64,000 bases of DNA from assembly GCF_003752465.1 (NCBI RefSeq), contig NZ_RKHJ01000001.1, positions 62,001 through 126,000 of the forward strand, read 5' to 3'. Shown here piece by piece: positions 50,984 to 59,084 of the stretch. Both the position numbers and the translations under genes were made by a program. Source of the stretch: Agrococcus jenensis. Lineage in GTDB: Bacteria > Actinomycetota > Actinomycetes > Actinomycetales > Microbacteriaceae. The notes under the pieces are model-generated. The model had not been told where the DNA came from. It worked only from the letters and a program-made list of their open reading frames with translations, and did not search any database. Within the stretch, counting starts at the first letter, position 1. Every line of letters begins with the position of its first letter.

Positions 50984-51811
50984 ATGACCACCACCGCATC
51001 CGCCTCGCTCGAGCTCGACGGCGTCTCGCTCGCCTACGACCTCGTCACGCCCGACAGCACCCTCGACGCGCCGCTCATCGTCCTCCTGCCGGGTATGGGC
51101 GACCTGCGCAGCGCCTACCGGTTCCTCGTGCCGCTGCTCGTCGCAGAGGGCTTCCGCGTCGCGACGCTCGACCTGCCCGGCCACGGCGACTCGGGCATCT
51201 CCCCCACGCCCGTTGGGCAGGCGCAGATCGCGCGCGCCGCCGCCGCCCTCGTCGAGCGGCTCGGCGGCCCGGCGATCGTCGTCGGGCACTCCTTCACGCC
51301 GGACAGCGCGCTGCTCGCGACGCAGCTGGCGCCGAGCTCGATCGTCGGCGCGGTGGCGATCGCGCCCTGGGCGACGACCCCTCGGGTGTCGGCGTTCATG
51401 CGCACGGTGACATCGCTCGTGACCCACTCCCCCGTGCTCTGGTCGCTGTTCTACCGCTCGCTGCACAAGGCGCCGCCCGCCGACCTCGGCGCGCACCGCC
51501 GCCGCATCGTGGCCGCGCTCCGCCGCCCGCACGGCACCGACGCGCTCGTCGCCATGGGCACCGGCACCACGAAGGACGCGATCGACGCGCGCGGCAGCCA
51601 GACCGCGCCGGTGGCGGTCGTGATGGGCAGCGCCGATCCCGACTTCTCGGACCCCGCGGCCGAAGCGAAGGTGTACGCCGACGCCACGCGCGGCGAGGTC
51701 ACGATGATCGAGGGCGCGGGGCACTACCCGCACGCCGAGCGGCCCGCGGAGACGGCGGCGGCCGTGCTTGCGCTCGCGCACCGCGTCGGGTGGCCGGTGG
51801 CCCGTGCCTAG
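50984..51811 (+). CDS. Alpha/beta hydrolase
   Basis: 275 residues. The oxyanion strand LIVLLPGMGD is at 31-40 and the nucleophile elbow GHSFT at 101-105. The fifth residue is Thr where Gly or Ala is usual (Ser 103 is present). Acid in VVMGSADPDF and the terminal His in GAGHYPH complete the triad. It should hydrolyse a small ester or lactone. It is the first gene of a two-gene unit with the TetR at 51804, driven by the leaderless promoter above. Confidence 0.88.
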   Translation: MTTTASASLELDGVSLAYDLVTPDSTLDAPLIVLLPGMGDLRSAYRFLVPLLVAEGFRVATLDLPGHGDSGISPTPVGQAQIARAAAALVERLGGPAIVVGHSFTPDSALLATQLAPSSIVGAVAIAPWATTPRVSAFMRTVTSLVTHSPVLWSLFYRSLHKAPPADLGAHRRRIVAALRRPHGTDALVAMGTGTTKDAIDARGSQTAPVAVVMGSADPDFSDPAAEAKVYADATRGEVTMIEGAGHYPHAERPAETAAAVLALAHRVGWPVARA

Positions 51812-52343
51812 GGCGGGGCTCAGCCCCGCCGCCCTCGTCGACCTCGCGCTCGCCGAGCTCGATGCCACCGGTGGCGCGCCGCTCTCGCTCGGCGCGGTCG
51901 CCGCGCGCGCGGGCGTGAAGCCGCCGTCGCTGTACAAGCACGTCGCGGGGCTGCCCGAGCTGGAGGCGCTCGTCGGCGCGCGCATCACCGACGACCTCGG
52001 CGCCGCGATCGGCGAGGCGGTCGGCGAGACGACCGGGGCGGATGCCGCACGGGCGTTCCTGCACGCGTACCGCTCGTTCGCGGTGCGGCACCCGGCCCGC
52101 TACCGCGCGCTCCCCGCCCGGCCCGTCGGGCATCCGGCGCTCGAAGCGGCCGGCACCCGCGTCATGGCGATCGCCGAGCGGGCGGTCGACCACCTCGACG
52201 GCGATGACGCGGTGCACGCGCTGCGCGGCCTCCGCGCGGTCGCGCACGGCTTCGCCACCCTCGAGGCCGCGGGCGGCTTCGGCCTGCCCGCCGAGGTCGA
52301 CGCATCCTTCGACCGGCTCGTCGACCGGGTCGTCGGCGCCTGA
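51804..52343 (+). CDS. TetR family regulator (WHG-type C-terminal domain)
   Basis: 179 residues from GTG 51804, overlapping the hydrolase by eight bases. HTH: LVDLALAELDATGGAPLSLGAVAARAGVKPPSLYKHVAGLPEL. The C-terminal domain (FAVRHPARYRAL ... ALRGLRAVAHGFATLEAAGGFGLP) fits the WHG type. It most likely binds the GGCTAAT/ATTAGCC dyad at 50960-50976 and represses the hydrolase and itself. Confidence 0.9.
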   Translation: MPRAGLSPAALVDLALAELDATGGAPLSLGAVAARAGVKPPSLYKHVAGLPELEALVGARITDDLGAAIGEAVGETTGADAARAFLHAYRSFAVRHPARYRALPARPVGHPALEAAGTRVMAIAERAVDHLDGDDAVHALRGLRAVAHGFATLEAAGGFGLPAEVDASFDRLVDRVVGA

Positions 52344-52420
52344 CGCCTTCCCGGGCATACCGCGCAGGTGACTGGGGTACAGTTCTGCGCCATCACAGGA
52401 ACCCGGCGAGAGGACACACC

Positions 52421-53689
52421 GTGTCGAGCAGAGACCCCATCGACGCCACGCTCGACGCAGCGGACGCGCCAGAGCCCGATCACGACGAGAAGCCCGACGC
52501 CCCGCAGAAGCTCGAGGGCTCGAGCTGGAAGTACGCGCTCAAGCGCGCGCTGAAGGAGTTCGGCAGCGATGGCGGCACGGATCTCGCCGCGATGCTCACC
52601 TACTACATGGTGCTCTCGCTCGCGCCGGGCCTGCTCGCGGTCTTCTCGATCATCTCGCTCGTGCTGGCCAACAACGCGTCGACGGTGACCGGCATCCTCG
52701 ACGAGGCCGTGCGGCAGGTGCCTGAGGACTTCCAGGATCTCGTCGTCAACCTCGTCGAGACGATGACGGACTCAGCGGCCGGCGGCGTCATCGCCCTCAT
52801 CATCGGTATCGCGACCGCTGTGTGGTCGGCATCCGCCTACGTCAAGTCGTTCTCGCGCTGCATGAACATCATCTACGGCATCGAGGAGGGCCGCGGCTTC
52901 ATCAAGCAGACCGCGACGATGCTGCTCATCACGGTCGCGCTGCTCGTGGGCGTCGTCGTCATCCTCGTGTCGCTCGCCATCAACGACGCGCTCGTGACGG
53001 GTGTGCTCGGCCCGATCGCCGAGCCGCTCGGCCTCGGTGGCTTCCTCGCCTTCATGACGCAGACCTTCCTGCCGATCTGGGCGTGGGTGAAGTGGCCCGT
53101 GATCCTCGCGCTCGTGATCGCGATGATCGCCCTGCTCTACTACCTCGCACCCAACCTGCAGCAGCCGAAGTTCACCTGGGTCAGCATCGGCTCGATCGTC
53201 GCCATCATCGGCATCGCGATCGCGTCGGTTGCCCTGGGGCTCTACTTCACGTTCGGCTCGGGCTACAGCTCGTACGGCGCGATCGGCACCGTGATGGCGC
53301 TGCTGTTCGCGCTCTGGATCTTCAACATCGTGCTGCTGCTCGGCGCCGAGGTGGATGCGGAGGTCGAGCGCGCCCGGCAGCTGCAGGCGGGCATCGAGGC
53401 GGAGTCGGCGATCCAGCTGCCGCCGCGCGGCACGAAGAAGGTCGAGAAGAAGGCGGAGGCGCGCGACAAGCTCGAGGCCGAGGGCCGCGAGATCCGCGAG
53501 CAGCACGACGACGGCACCGGCGAGCTCGGGAACGACTCGAGCTCCGACTCGCGCGACGACCGCGGCTCGCGCCAGGGGCAGCGGTCGGACGAGCGCCCGC
53601 GCACGAGGGCCGCGGTTCGCGAGCCGGAGCGCCGTGCCTCGTCGTCCCGCCGGTTCCTCGGCATCTTCCCGCGACGCGACCGCGACTGA
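52421..53689 (+). CDS. YihY/virulence factor BrkB family membrane protein
   Basis: 422 residues from GTG 52421 with AGAGG upstream. The N-terminal tail is acidic. Six membrane helices follow: LAAMLTYYMVLSLAPGLLAVFSIISLV is the family signature, then VIALIIGIATAVWSASAYV, and further helices to about residue 310, including WIFNIVLLLGAEVDAEVER. A long, highly charged, disordered C-terminus rich in Arg, Asp and Ser ends in FLGIFPRRDRD. Function of the family is unsettled; no RNase activity is expected. Confidence 0.92.
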   Translation: MSSRDPIDATLDAADAPEPDHDEKPDAPQKLEGSSWKYALKRALKEFGSDGGTDLAAMLTYYMVLSLAPGLLAVFSIISLVLANNASTVTGILDEAVRQVPEDFQDLVVNLVETMTDSAAGGVIALIIGIATAVWSASAYVKSFSRCMNIIYGIEEGRGFIKQTATMLLITVALLVGVVVILVSLAINDALVTGVLGPIAEPLGLGGFLAFMTQTFLPIWAWVKWPVILALVIAMIALLYYLAPNLQQPKFTWVSIGSIVAIIGIAIASVALGLYFTFGSGYSSYGAIGTVMALLFALWIFNIVLLLGAEVDAEVERARQLQAGIEAESAIQLPPRGTKKVEKKAEARDKLEAEGREIREQHDDGTGELGNDSSSDSRDDRGSRQGQRSDERPRTRAAVREPERRASSSRRFLGIFPRRDRD

Positions 53690-53716
53690 GGCTCGCCTCC
53701 GCACGGACCCGGTACC

Positions 53717-53750
53717 GGCTGCTGGACCCCAGATCTGGGGTCCAGCAGCC
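53717..53750. repeat. 34-bp perfect palindrome
   Basis: GGCTGCTGGACCCCAGA joins directly to its complement, centred on AGATCT. Outside it, GACCCG...CCGGCTG pairs partly with CAGCC...CGGGTC, extending the structure to about 53705-53761. It lies between the convergent YihY and DoxX genes and may terminate both. Its perfection exceeds what termination requires. Confidence 0.75.
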
Positions 53751-53783
53751 GGGGTCGGGTCCTTCTCTCGTCCCGCGTGGAGG

Positions 53784-54182
53784 TCAGCGGCTGGGCGGCC
53801 GCGTCGACCACAGCGCCCAGGCGATGAGCACGGGCTGGAAGAAGAGGCGGCCGAAGCGGCGCTCGTCGGTGTCGAGGCCGAACGCGTCGCGGTGATGCAG
53901 CCACTGCGCGATGTTGCCGGGGAAGACGGCGCCGAAGAACGCCGCGGCCGCCGTGCCGACGAGCGGGCGGATGCCGGCGGGCGCGATCGCGATCGCGGTG
54001 CCGAGCGCGATCTCCACGACACCCGACGCCAGCACGATGCCGTCCTCGTCGAGGGGCGCGAGCTCGACGACCGTCTCGGGCACCTGCGCTCGGAAGTCGC
54101 GGCGCGCGAAGGTCAGGTGGCTGATGCCGGCGAACACCAGCGCGCCACCGAGCACGAGCCGGGCTGCGCCTCGGAGCGCCAT
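53784..54182 (-). CDS. DoxX-like membrane protein
   Basis: 132 residues from ATG 54182, with about four membrane helices: RLVLGGALVFAGISHL, ASGVVEIALGTAIAIA, LVGTAAAAFFGAVFPGN and VLIAWALWS. The FAGISHLTF opening and GVVEIALG motif are typical of DoxX/DoxD proteins, linked with thiol or oxidative stress protection. It overlaps the DUF1304 gene as ATGA, so the two are coupled. Confidence 0.85.
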   Translation of the reverse strand: MALRGAARLVLGGALVFAGISHLTFARRDFRAQVPETVVELAPLDEDGIVLASGVVEIALGTAIAIAPAGIRPLVGTAAAAFFGAVFPGNIAQWLHHRDAFGLDTDERRFGRLFFQPVLIAWALWSTRPPSR

Positions 54183-54580
54183 CAGGCGGCCTGCCCGAGC
54201 GCGACGAGCCCCGTGATCACGGCGATGGCCGGGAAGAAGCCCTGCACCACCGCGGCGCGGGCCTTCGTGCGGTCGGACATCACGAGGTAGAGCGCTGCGG
54301 CGAGCATGATGCCGGTCGCGGCGAGCAGCACCGCGAGCCCGGCGCCGCGCGCTCCGGCGACGATGATCACGACGCCCGCGAGCGCGGCCACGCCGAGCAG
54401 CAGGTTGTAGACGCCCTGGTTGGCGGCGAGCTGCTTGGACTGCGCGGCCTGCTGCTCGCTCGTGCCGAAGACGCGGCGCGTGCCCGGCTCCTCCCACCGC
54501 AGCGTCTCGAGCACGAAGATGTAGCCGTGGACGGCCGCGGCGAGCGCGGCGGCGATGCAGGCGATGACGGCGAGGTCCAT
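54182..54580 (-). CDS. DUF1304 membrane protein
   Basis: 132 residues from ATG 54580. HGYIFVLETLRW, FGTSEQQAAQSKQLAANQGVYNLLLG and a total of four helices are the DUF1304 hallmarks. The family is integral to the membrane and has no known function. It is first in a two-gene unit with DoxX and divergent from the quinone oxidoreductase unit at 54689. Confidence 0.92.
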   Translation of the reverse strand: MDLAVIACIAAALAAAVHGYIFVLETLRWEEPGTRRVFGTSEQQAAQSKQLAANQGVYNLLLGVAALAGVVIIVAGARGAGLAVLLAATGIMLAAALYLVMSDRTKARAAVVQGFFPAIAVITGLVALGQAA

Positions 54581-54614
54581 GCGCCGCAGTCTAGGGCGCG
54601 CCAGCGCGACCGCC

Positions 54615-54643
54615 TTGACTTCGTTACTGAGTGCAGTCAGAAT
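54615..54643 (+). promoter_or_regulatory. Promoter with TetR-like dyad
   Basis: TTGACT (54615-54620), a 17-base spacer and CAGAAT (54638-54643). The spacer holds ACTG-AGTG-CAGT (54626-54637), an inverted repeat resembling TetR operators. It drives the oxidoreductase-hydrolase-TetR unit. Confidence 0.6.
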
Positions 54644-54688
54644 TGAGTCCACTCGGCGAATCGACCTCTCGCCGATCGGGAGCACCCC

Positions 54689-55720
54689 ATGGACGCCTTC
54701 GCGATCACCGCCTACCGCCAGCCGCTCGAGCGCATCGACATGCCCGAGCCCGTCGTCGGATCGCGCGACGTGCTCGTCGCGGTCAGCGCGGTCGGTCTCA
54801 ACCAGCTCGACGAGAAGATCCGGGAGGGCGAGTTCGCGCGGATCCTCCCCCACCGATTCCCGCTCGTGCTCGGCAACGACGTGGCAGGCACCGTCGTCGC
54901 CGTGGGCGAGGCCGTAGGCGGCTTCGCCGTCGGTGACGCGGTGTACGGCCGGCCGGACCCGATGCGGATGGGCACGCTCGCGGAGCGCATCGCGGTGGAC
55001 GAGCGCGAGCTCGCCCACGTGCCAGCGTCGATCACGATGGCGGAAGCGGGCTCGCTGCCGCTCGTGGCGCTCACGGCCTGGCAGGCGCTCGTCGAGCGCG
55101 GACGGCTCGGCGCCGGGCAGCGAGTGCTCATCCACGCGGGCGCCGGCGGCGTCGGCACGATCGCGATCCAGCTCGCGAAGCACCTCGGCGCGACCGTCGT
55201 GACGACCGCGAGCGCACGCGACACCGAGCTGCTGCGCTCGCTCGGCGCCGACGTCGTGATCGACTACCGCACCGAGGACTTCGCCGAGCTGCCGGGCGAC
55301 TACGACCTCGTGCTCGACAGCCTCGGGGGCGAGAACCTGGAGCGCTCGCTGCGCGTGCTGCGCCCGGGCGGCACGGCGATCGGCATCGCCGGCCCGCCCG
55401 ACCCCGCCTTCGCGAGGGAGCACGGCCTGCCGCGACTCCTCCGCGTCGCCATCGCCGCTCTCTCCCTCCGCGTCCGGCGGCGAGCCCGACGGCTCGGCGT
55501 CCGCTACGAGTTCCTCTTCATGCACGCGAGCGGCGAGCAGCTCGCCCGCATCAGCGAGCTCGTCGACGCGGGCGCGATCCGCCCGGTCGTCGGCCGCGTG
55601 CTGCCGTTCGACGCGACGCCGGACGCCCTCGCGTCGCTCACCCGTGGCGGCACCACCGGCAAGATCGTCGTCACCCTCGATGAGGCCCGGCAGCACCGCA
55701 CCGGACGGAGTGTCGCGTGA
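54689..55720 (+). CDS. MDR-family NADP-dependent oxidoreductase (quinone reductase-like)
   Basis: 343 residues. GroES-like N-terminal half (PLVLGNDVAGTVVAVGEAVGGFAVGDAVYGRP) lacks the zinc ligands of alcohol dehydrogenases. The Rossmann half begins VLIHAGAGGVGTIAIQLAKHLGATVV. This places it with zinc-independent quinone/enoyl reductases. It should reduce quinones or enones with NADPH. It is first in a three-gene unit and overlaps the hydrolase gene (GTGA). Confidence 0.91.
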   Translation: MDAFAITAYRQPLERIDMPEPVVGSRDVLVAVSAVGLNQLDEKIREGEFARILPHRFPLVLGNDVAGTVVAVGEAVGGFAVGDAVYGRPDPMRMGTLAERIAVDERELAHVPASITMAEAGSLPLVALTAWQALVERGRLGAGQRVLIHAGAGGVGTIAIQLAKHLGATVVTTASARDTELLRSLGADVVIDYRTEDFAELPGDYDLVLDSLGGENLERSLRVLRPGGTAIGIAGPPDPAFAREHGLPRLLRVAIAALSLRVRRRARRLGVRYEFLFMHASGEQLARISELVDAGAIRPVVGRVLPFDATPDALASLTRGGTTGKIVVTLDEARQHRTGRSVA

Positions 55721-56571
55721 CCGCCAGCGCACCGTCGCCCTCGTCCTACGCGCTCGCCCCGACGCGCTCGATCCGCGTCGACGGCATCGACGTCGCCTAC
55801 CGCGAGCTCGGGCCGAAGGGCGACGTGCCCGTCATCCTGCTGACGCACCTCGCCGCGACGCTCGACAACTGGGATCCCCGGATCGTCGACGCGATCGCCC
55901 AGCGCCGTCACGTCATCGCCTTCGACCAGCCCGGCGTCGGCGCATCCACCGGTCGCACACCCCGCACGATCGAGGCGGCGGCCGCCGACGCCGCGGACGT
56001 CATCCGGGCGCTCGGCTTCGACACCGTCGACGTCGTCGGGTTCTCGATGGGCGGCATGATCGCTCAGGACCTCGTGCTCGCCCATCCCGCGCTCGTCCGC
56101 AGGCTCGTGCTGGCCGGCACCGGGCCGCGCGGCGGCGCCGGCATGGCGCGCGTCGTCGCCGTCACCTACCTCGACCTCATGAGGGCGGCGCTCACCCACT
56201 CCGACGTGAAGGAGTTCCTCTTCTTCCGGCGCAACCCCGCGGGCCGACGCGCCGCGCGCGCGTTCCTGCAGCGCCTCGAGGAGCGCACCGCCGATCGCGA
56301 CGCGCCCATCTCGCTGCGCTCCTTCCAGACGCAGCTCTGGGCCATCCGCCGGTTCGGCCGCTCGGCGCCCGCCGACCTGTCGATGCTCACCCTGCCAACG
56401 CTGATCGCCAACGGCGACCAGGACCGGATGGTGCCGAGCGTGCTCTCGGAGGACCTGCACCGGCGCATCCGGGGCTCGGAGCTCGTCATCTACCCCGACG
56501 CCGGCCACGGCGGCATCTTCCAGCACCACGAGGACTTCGCGCCCCGAGTGGCGGCGTTCCTCGCACCCTGA
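55717..56571 (+). CDS. Alpha/beta hydrolase
   Basis: 284 residues from GTG 55717, overlapping the oxidoreductase stop. LLTHLAATLDNWD carries the oxyanion region (a departure from HG at this place), GFSMGGM the nucleophile Ser 110, NGDQD the acid, and AGHGGIFQH the His. Typical of hydrolases paired with oxidoreductases under TetR control in detoxification operons. Substrate unknown. Confidence 0.9.
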   Translation: MTASAPSPSSYALAPTRSIRVDGIDVAYRELGPKGDVPVILLTHLAATLDNWDPRIVDAIAQRRHVIAFDQPGVGASTGRTPRTIEAAAADAADVIRALGFDTVDVVGFSMGGMIAQDLVLAHPALVRRLVLAGTGPRGGAGMARVVAVTYLDLMRAALTHSDVKEFLFFRRNPAGRRAARAFLQRLEERTADRDAPISLRSFQTQLWAIRRFGRSAPADLSMLTLPTLIANGDQDRMVPSVLSEDLHRRIRGSELVIYPDAGHGGIFQHHEDFAPRVAAFLAP

Positions 56572-56600
56572 CCGCGCCTCGCGCTCCCCGCACCCGGATC

Positions 56601-57248
56601 GTGGCTACGCTCGAGGACGGACCGATCATCACGACTCCGGAGGCCACCATCGCCGTCACTCCCCCGCCCGGGCGGCGTGAGCGCAACAAGCAGCAGAAGC
56701 TGGAGCGCATCGTCGACGCGGCGAGCGCGCTGTTCGCGGAGCGAGGCGCCGACGAGGTGACGACGCAGCAGATCGCGGAGCGGGCCGACATCGGCAGCGG
56801 CACGCTGTTCCTCTACGTGCGGTCGAAGGGCGAGCTGCTCATGCTCGTGCAGAACGCCGCGTACGCGCGCGCGGTCGAGCGCGGGGTCCGTCGGGCGGCA
56901 GCGATCGAGGACGAGCTCGACGCCGTGCTCGCGGTCGTGCGCGAGGTCGTCGCGTGCAACCGGACGCAGGTCGAGAACGGCCGGACGTACCTGCGCGAGA
57001 TGGTCTTCGGCGATCCGGAGGAGCCCAACCGCCGCGAGGCGCTCCGCATCGCCGGCGAGACGGAGTCGGCCATCGCGGCGGTGCTGCGACGCGGGGGGCG
57101 CGCCGACGACGCGACCGCGAGCGCCCGCGCGCGCATCGCGTCGGCGGTCATGCTCGTCGCCATGGCAGCACCGCGATCACCGGAGGCCACGGTCGACGAC
57201 GTCGTGGGCGACATCCGGGCGCAGCTCGCCACACTCCTCGGCGACTGA
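56601..57248 (+). CDS. TetR family transcriptional regulator
   Basis: 215 residues if translation begins at GTG 56601, the only standard start in the open region before the HTH. GGAGG near 56639 is followed by an ATC, so the true start is uncertain. HTH: RIVDAASALFAERGADEVTTQQIAERADIGSGTLFLYVRSKGELL. The rest is the ligand domain. It closes the three-gene unit and probably controls it through the dyad at 54626-54637. Confidence 0.85.
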   Translation: MATLEDGPIITTPEATIAVTPPPGRRERNKQQKLERIVDAASALFAERGADEVTTQQIAERADIGSGTLFLYVRSKGELLMLVQNAAYARAVERGVRRAAAIEDELDAVLAVVREVVACNRTQVENGRTYLREMVFGDPEEPNRREALRIAGETESAIAAVLRRGGRADDATASARARIASAVMLVAMAAPRSPEATVDDVVGDIRAQLATLLGD

Positions 57249-57269
57249 CCGCGCGGTGGCCCGGAGCGA

Positions 57270-57506
57270 TCAGTAGCGACGGATGCCCAGCTCGCGCTCC
57301 ATCTGCGGCGTGCGGTCGGCGAGCAGCAGGAACGCGATCAGGCCGGCGATCGGGAACGCGAGGATCGCGACCGCCCAGATCACCTTGGTGATGAGCGCGA
57401 CGTCCATGCTGAGCAGCTTCCCGACCGCCCACACGCAGGTCGCCGCCCAGAGCACCATGAGGCCGAGCGGCACCAGCCACCAGGTGCTGTCGAAGAACGT
57501 GCCCAT
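57270..57506 (-). CDS. PLDc N-terminal-like small membrane protein
   Basis: 78 residues. Two helices, WWLVPLGLMVLWAATCVWAVGKLL and ITKVIWAVAILAFPIAGLIAFLLL, fit the phospholipase D/cardiolipin-synthase N-terminal membrane module (PLDc_N) that also occurs alone in actinobacteria. A catalytic PLD domain is absent. Function unknown. Confidence 0.85.
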   Translation of the reverse strand: MGTFFDSTWWLVPLGLMVLWAATCVWAVGKLLSMDVALITKVIWAVAILAFPIAGLIAFLLLADRTPQMERELGIRRY

Positions 57507-57577
57507 CGTCGTGCTCCCGTCTCGCTCTCGGCATCATGCCACGGCGCGGTCGATGCGCCCGGGAGACCGGAGAGCGG

Positions 57578-57991
57578 TCAACCGTCCTCGCGCTCCGGGT
57601 TGTCGAGCCGGAAGAAGTTCGACTCCGAGCCGTCGGAGCGGGTCTCCTGGTAGATGAAGTTGAGTCGCCGCTCGTCGAAGGTCTCGAACCACTCCTCCCA
57701 CTCCACGTGGCGCAGCCGGTCCGAGTCGCCGCCGAAGTCGAACCGCAGCACGCCGAGGTGCCCGTCGTGCTCGGTGCCGTCGACGGTCGCCGGTGTCGCG
57801 TCCCGGGCCTCTGCCCACTCGCGGATCACGTCGTGGCTCGTGGTCGCGAGGCTGCGGCCGTCGCGCTCCGGCTCGTCGTCGGGCGACGTGACCTCCTGCG
57901 AGTACTTGAGGGAGTCCGACGCCTCTGGACCGGTGCGGATGTGTCCGCCATCCGGGCCCGCGCCGCTCGTGGTGTCCGTCTCGTCCGCCAT
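57578..57991 (-). CDS. Conserved hypothetical protein
   Basis: 137 residues. The disordered acidic N-terminus is followed by a conserved-looking core: RSLATTSHDVIREWAEARDATPATV, HLGVLRFDFGG and WEEWFETFDERRLNFIYQETRSDG. Related actinobacterial proteins of unknown function share this ending (SNFFRLDNPE). Cytosolic. It lies just beyond the tRNA-Gln terminator. Confidence 0.75.
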   Translation of the reverse strand: MADETDTTSGAGPDGGHIRTGPEASDSLKYSQEVTSPDDEPERDGRSLATTSHDVIREWAEARDATPATVDGTEHDGHLGVLRFDFGGDSDRLRHVEWEEWFETFDERRLNFIYQETRSDGSESNFFRLDNPEREDG

Positions 57992-58096
57992 GGTGTCCTC
58001 CTCGACCTCTTGGGGGACAGACCACGATGCCGCGACGCGCTCGCCATGTCGAGAGGTGTGTCGAGAGGCGTGTCGAACGGCCTCCAGGAACGACGA

Positions 58097-58119
58097 AAGC
58101 CCCCGCGTCGCGGGGGCTT
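58097..58119 (-). terminator. Terminator of tRNA-Gln
   Basis: AAGCCCCCGC and GCGGGGGCTT form a perfect 10-bp stem with a GTC loop. On the minus strand it follows the tRNA by about 17 bases and continues TTCGTCG. Confidence 0.8.
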
Positions 58120-58135
58120 CTTCGATGCTCTAGTG

Positions 58136-58207
58136 CTGGGGTACCTGGACTCGAACCAAGAACAAAGGTACCAGAAACCTCCGTGTTGCCAATTACACCA
58201 TACCCCA
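58136..58207 (-). tRNA. tRNA-Gln (anticodon CUG)
   Basis: 72 bases. Acceptor TGGGGTA pairs with TACCCCA, discriminator G. The anticodon stem GAGGT/ACCTT encloses TTCTGGT, giving CUG. T arm CTTGG-TTCGAGT-CCAGG has one G-T pair. CCA is not encoded. Confidence 0.96.
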
Positions 58208-58302
58208 ATGGTCGCGCACCGGAGCGAGCGAGCCAAGAGTCGAGCATAGCGGCTCCCGCGCCAGCGCGCCAATCGTGGCCGACGCCGAGGGGTGTCCGAC
58301 GT

Positions 58303-58355
58303 TCCGGTACCGATCTGCGAATGCGAGCCCGCGCGATCCGCAGATCGGTACCGGA
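58303..58355. repeat. Long intergenic inverted repeat
   Basis: TCCGGTACCGATCTGCG (58303-58319) and its exact complement (58339-58355) flank 19 bases. It lies between tRNA-Gln and the gene at 58420, upstream of both promoters, so it is not a simple terminator. CCGGTACCG also occurs next to the 53.7 kb palindrome. Confidence 0.7.
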
Positions 58356-58419
58356 GACGCCGTCGCACCCGTCGATCTCGTGCGACCGCGCACCGCCGCG
58401 CGGGACTACCGTCACGCAC

Positions 58420-58974
58420 ATGGACGTGGATGCCGCGACGCAGACGATGATCGACAACATGCCGGCGAAGACCGGCAGGAGCCTGGACGAGTGGTTCGCG
58501 GTGCTCGACGGCACGAGTCCCTCCCCGACGAAGCACGGCGAGATCATGGCGCTGCTGAAGGGCGAGCACGGCATGAGCCACGGCTTCGCGAACCTCGTCG
58601 CGCTGCGCCACCGCGCGCGGGACGCGGGGCCCATGACGGCCGATGACCTCGTCGACGCGCAGTACGCGGGTGGCAAAGCGGCGCTGCGGCCCATCCTCGA
58701 CAGGCTCGTCGCGGCCGCGACGGCGCTCGGCGACGACGTCGAGGTCGCGCCGAAGAAGACGAGCGTGTCGCTGCGGCGGCGGAAGCAGTTCGCGGTCGTG
58801 GAGGCCGCGAGCGCGAAGCGCGTGCGGGTCGGACTGAACCTGGCGGATGCGCCCGCGAGCGGGCGGCTGCAGGTCGCGGGTGGCATGTGCACGCACCGCG
58901 TTGACTTGGCGTCGGTCGACGAGGTCGACGACGAGCTGCTGGGATGGCTGCGGGCCGCGTACGCGCTGGCGTGA
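58420..58974 (+). CDS. DUF4287 and DUF5655 domain protein
   Basis: 184 residues from ATG 58420, seven bases after TACCGT (58407-58412). N-terminal DUF4287 (MIDNMPAKTGRSLDEWFAVLDGT ... HGEIMALLKGEHGMSHGFANLVALRHR). C-terminal DUF5655 (VEVAPKKTSVSLRRRKQFAVVEAASAKRVRVGLNL). The pairing is common in actinobacteria; function unknown, cytosolic. Confidence 0.9.
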   Translation: MDVDAATQTMIDNMPAKTGRSLDEWFAVLDGTSPSPTKHGEIMALLKGEHGMSHGFANLVALRHRARDAGPMTADDLVDAQYAGGKAALRPILDRLVAAATALGDDVEVAPKKTSVSLRRRKQFAVVEAASAKRVRVGLNLADAPASGRLQVAGGMCTHRVDLASVDEVDDELLGWLRAAYALA

Positions 58975-59084
58975 GGCGGGGCTGGGTCGGCGCCGCCGTG
59001 CTCCTCGACGAGCGTGTGGGCGCGGCGACTGGCGCCGCCGTGCTACTCGACGAGCGTGTGGGCGCGGCGGCTGGCGCCGCCGTG

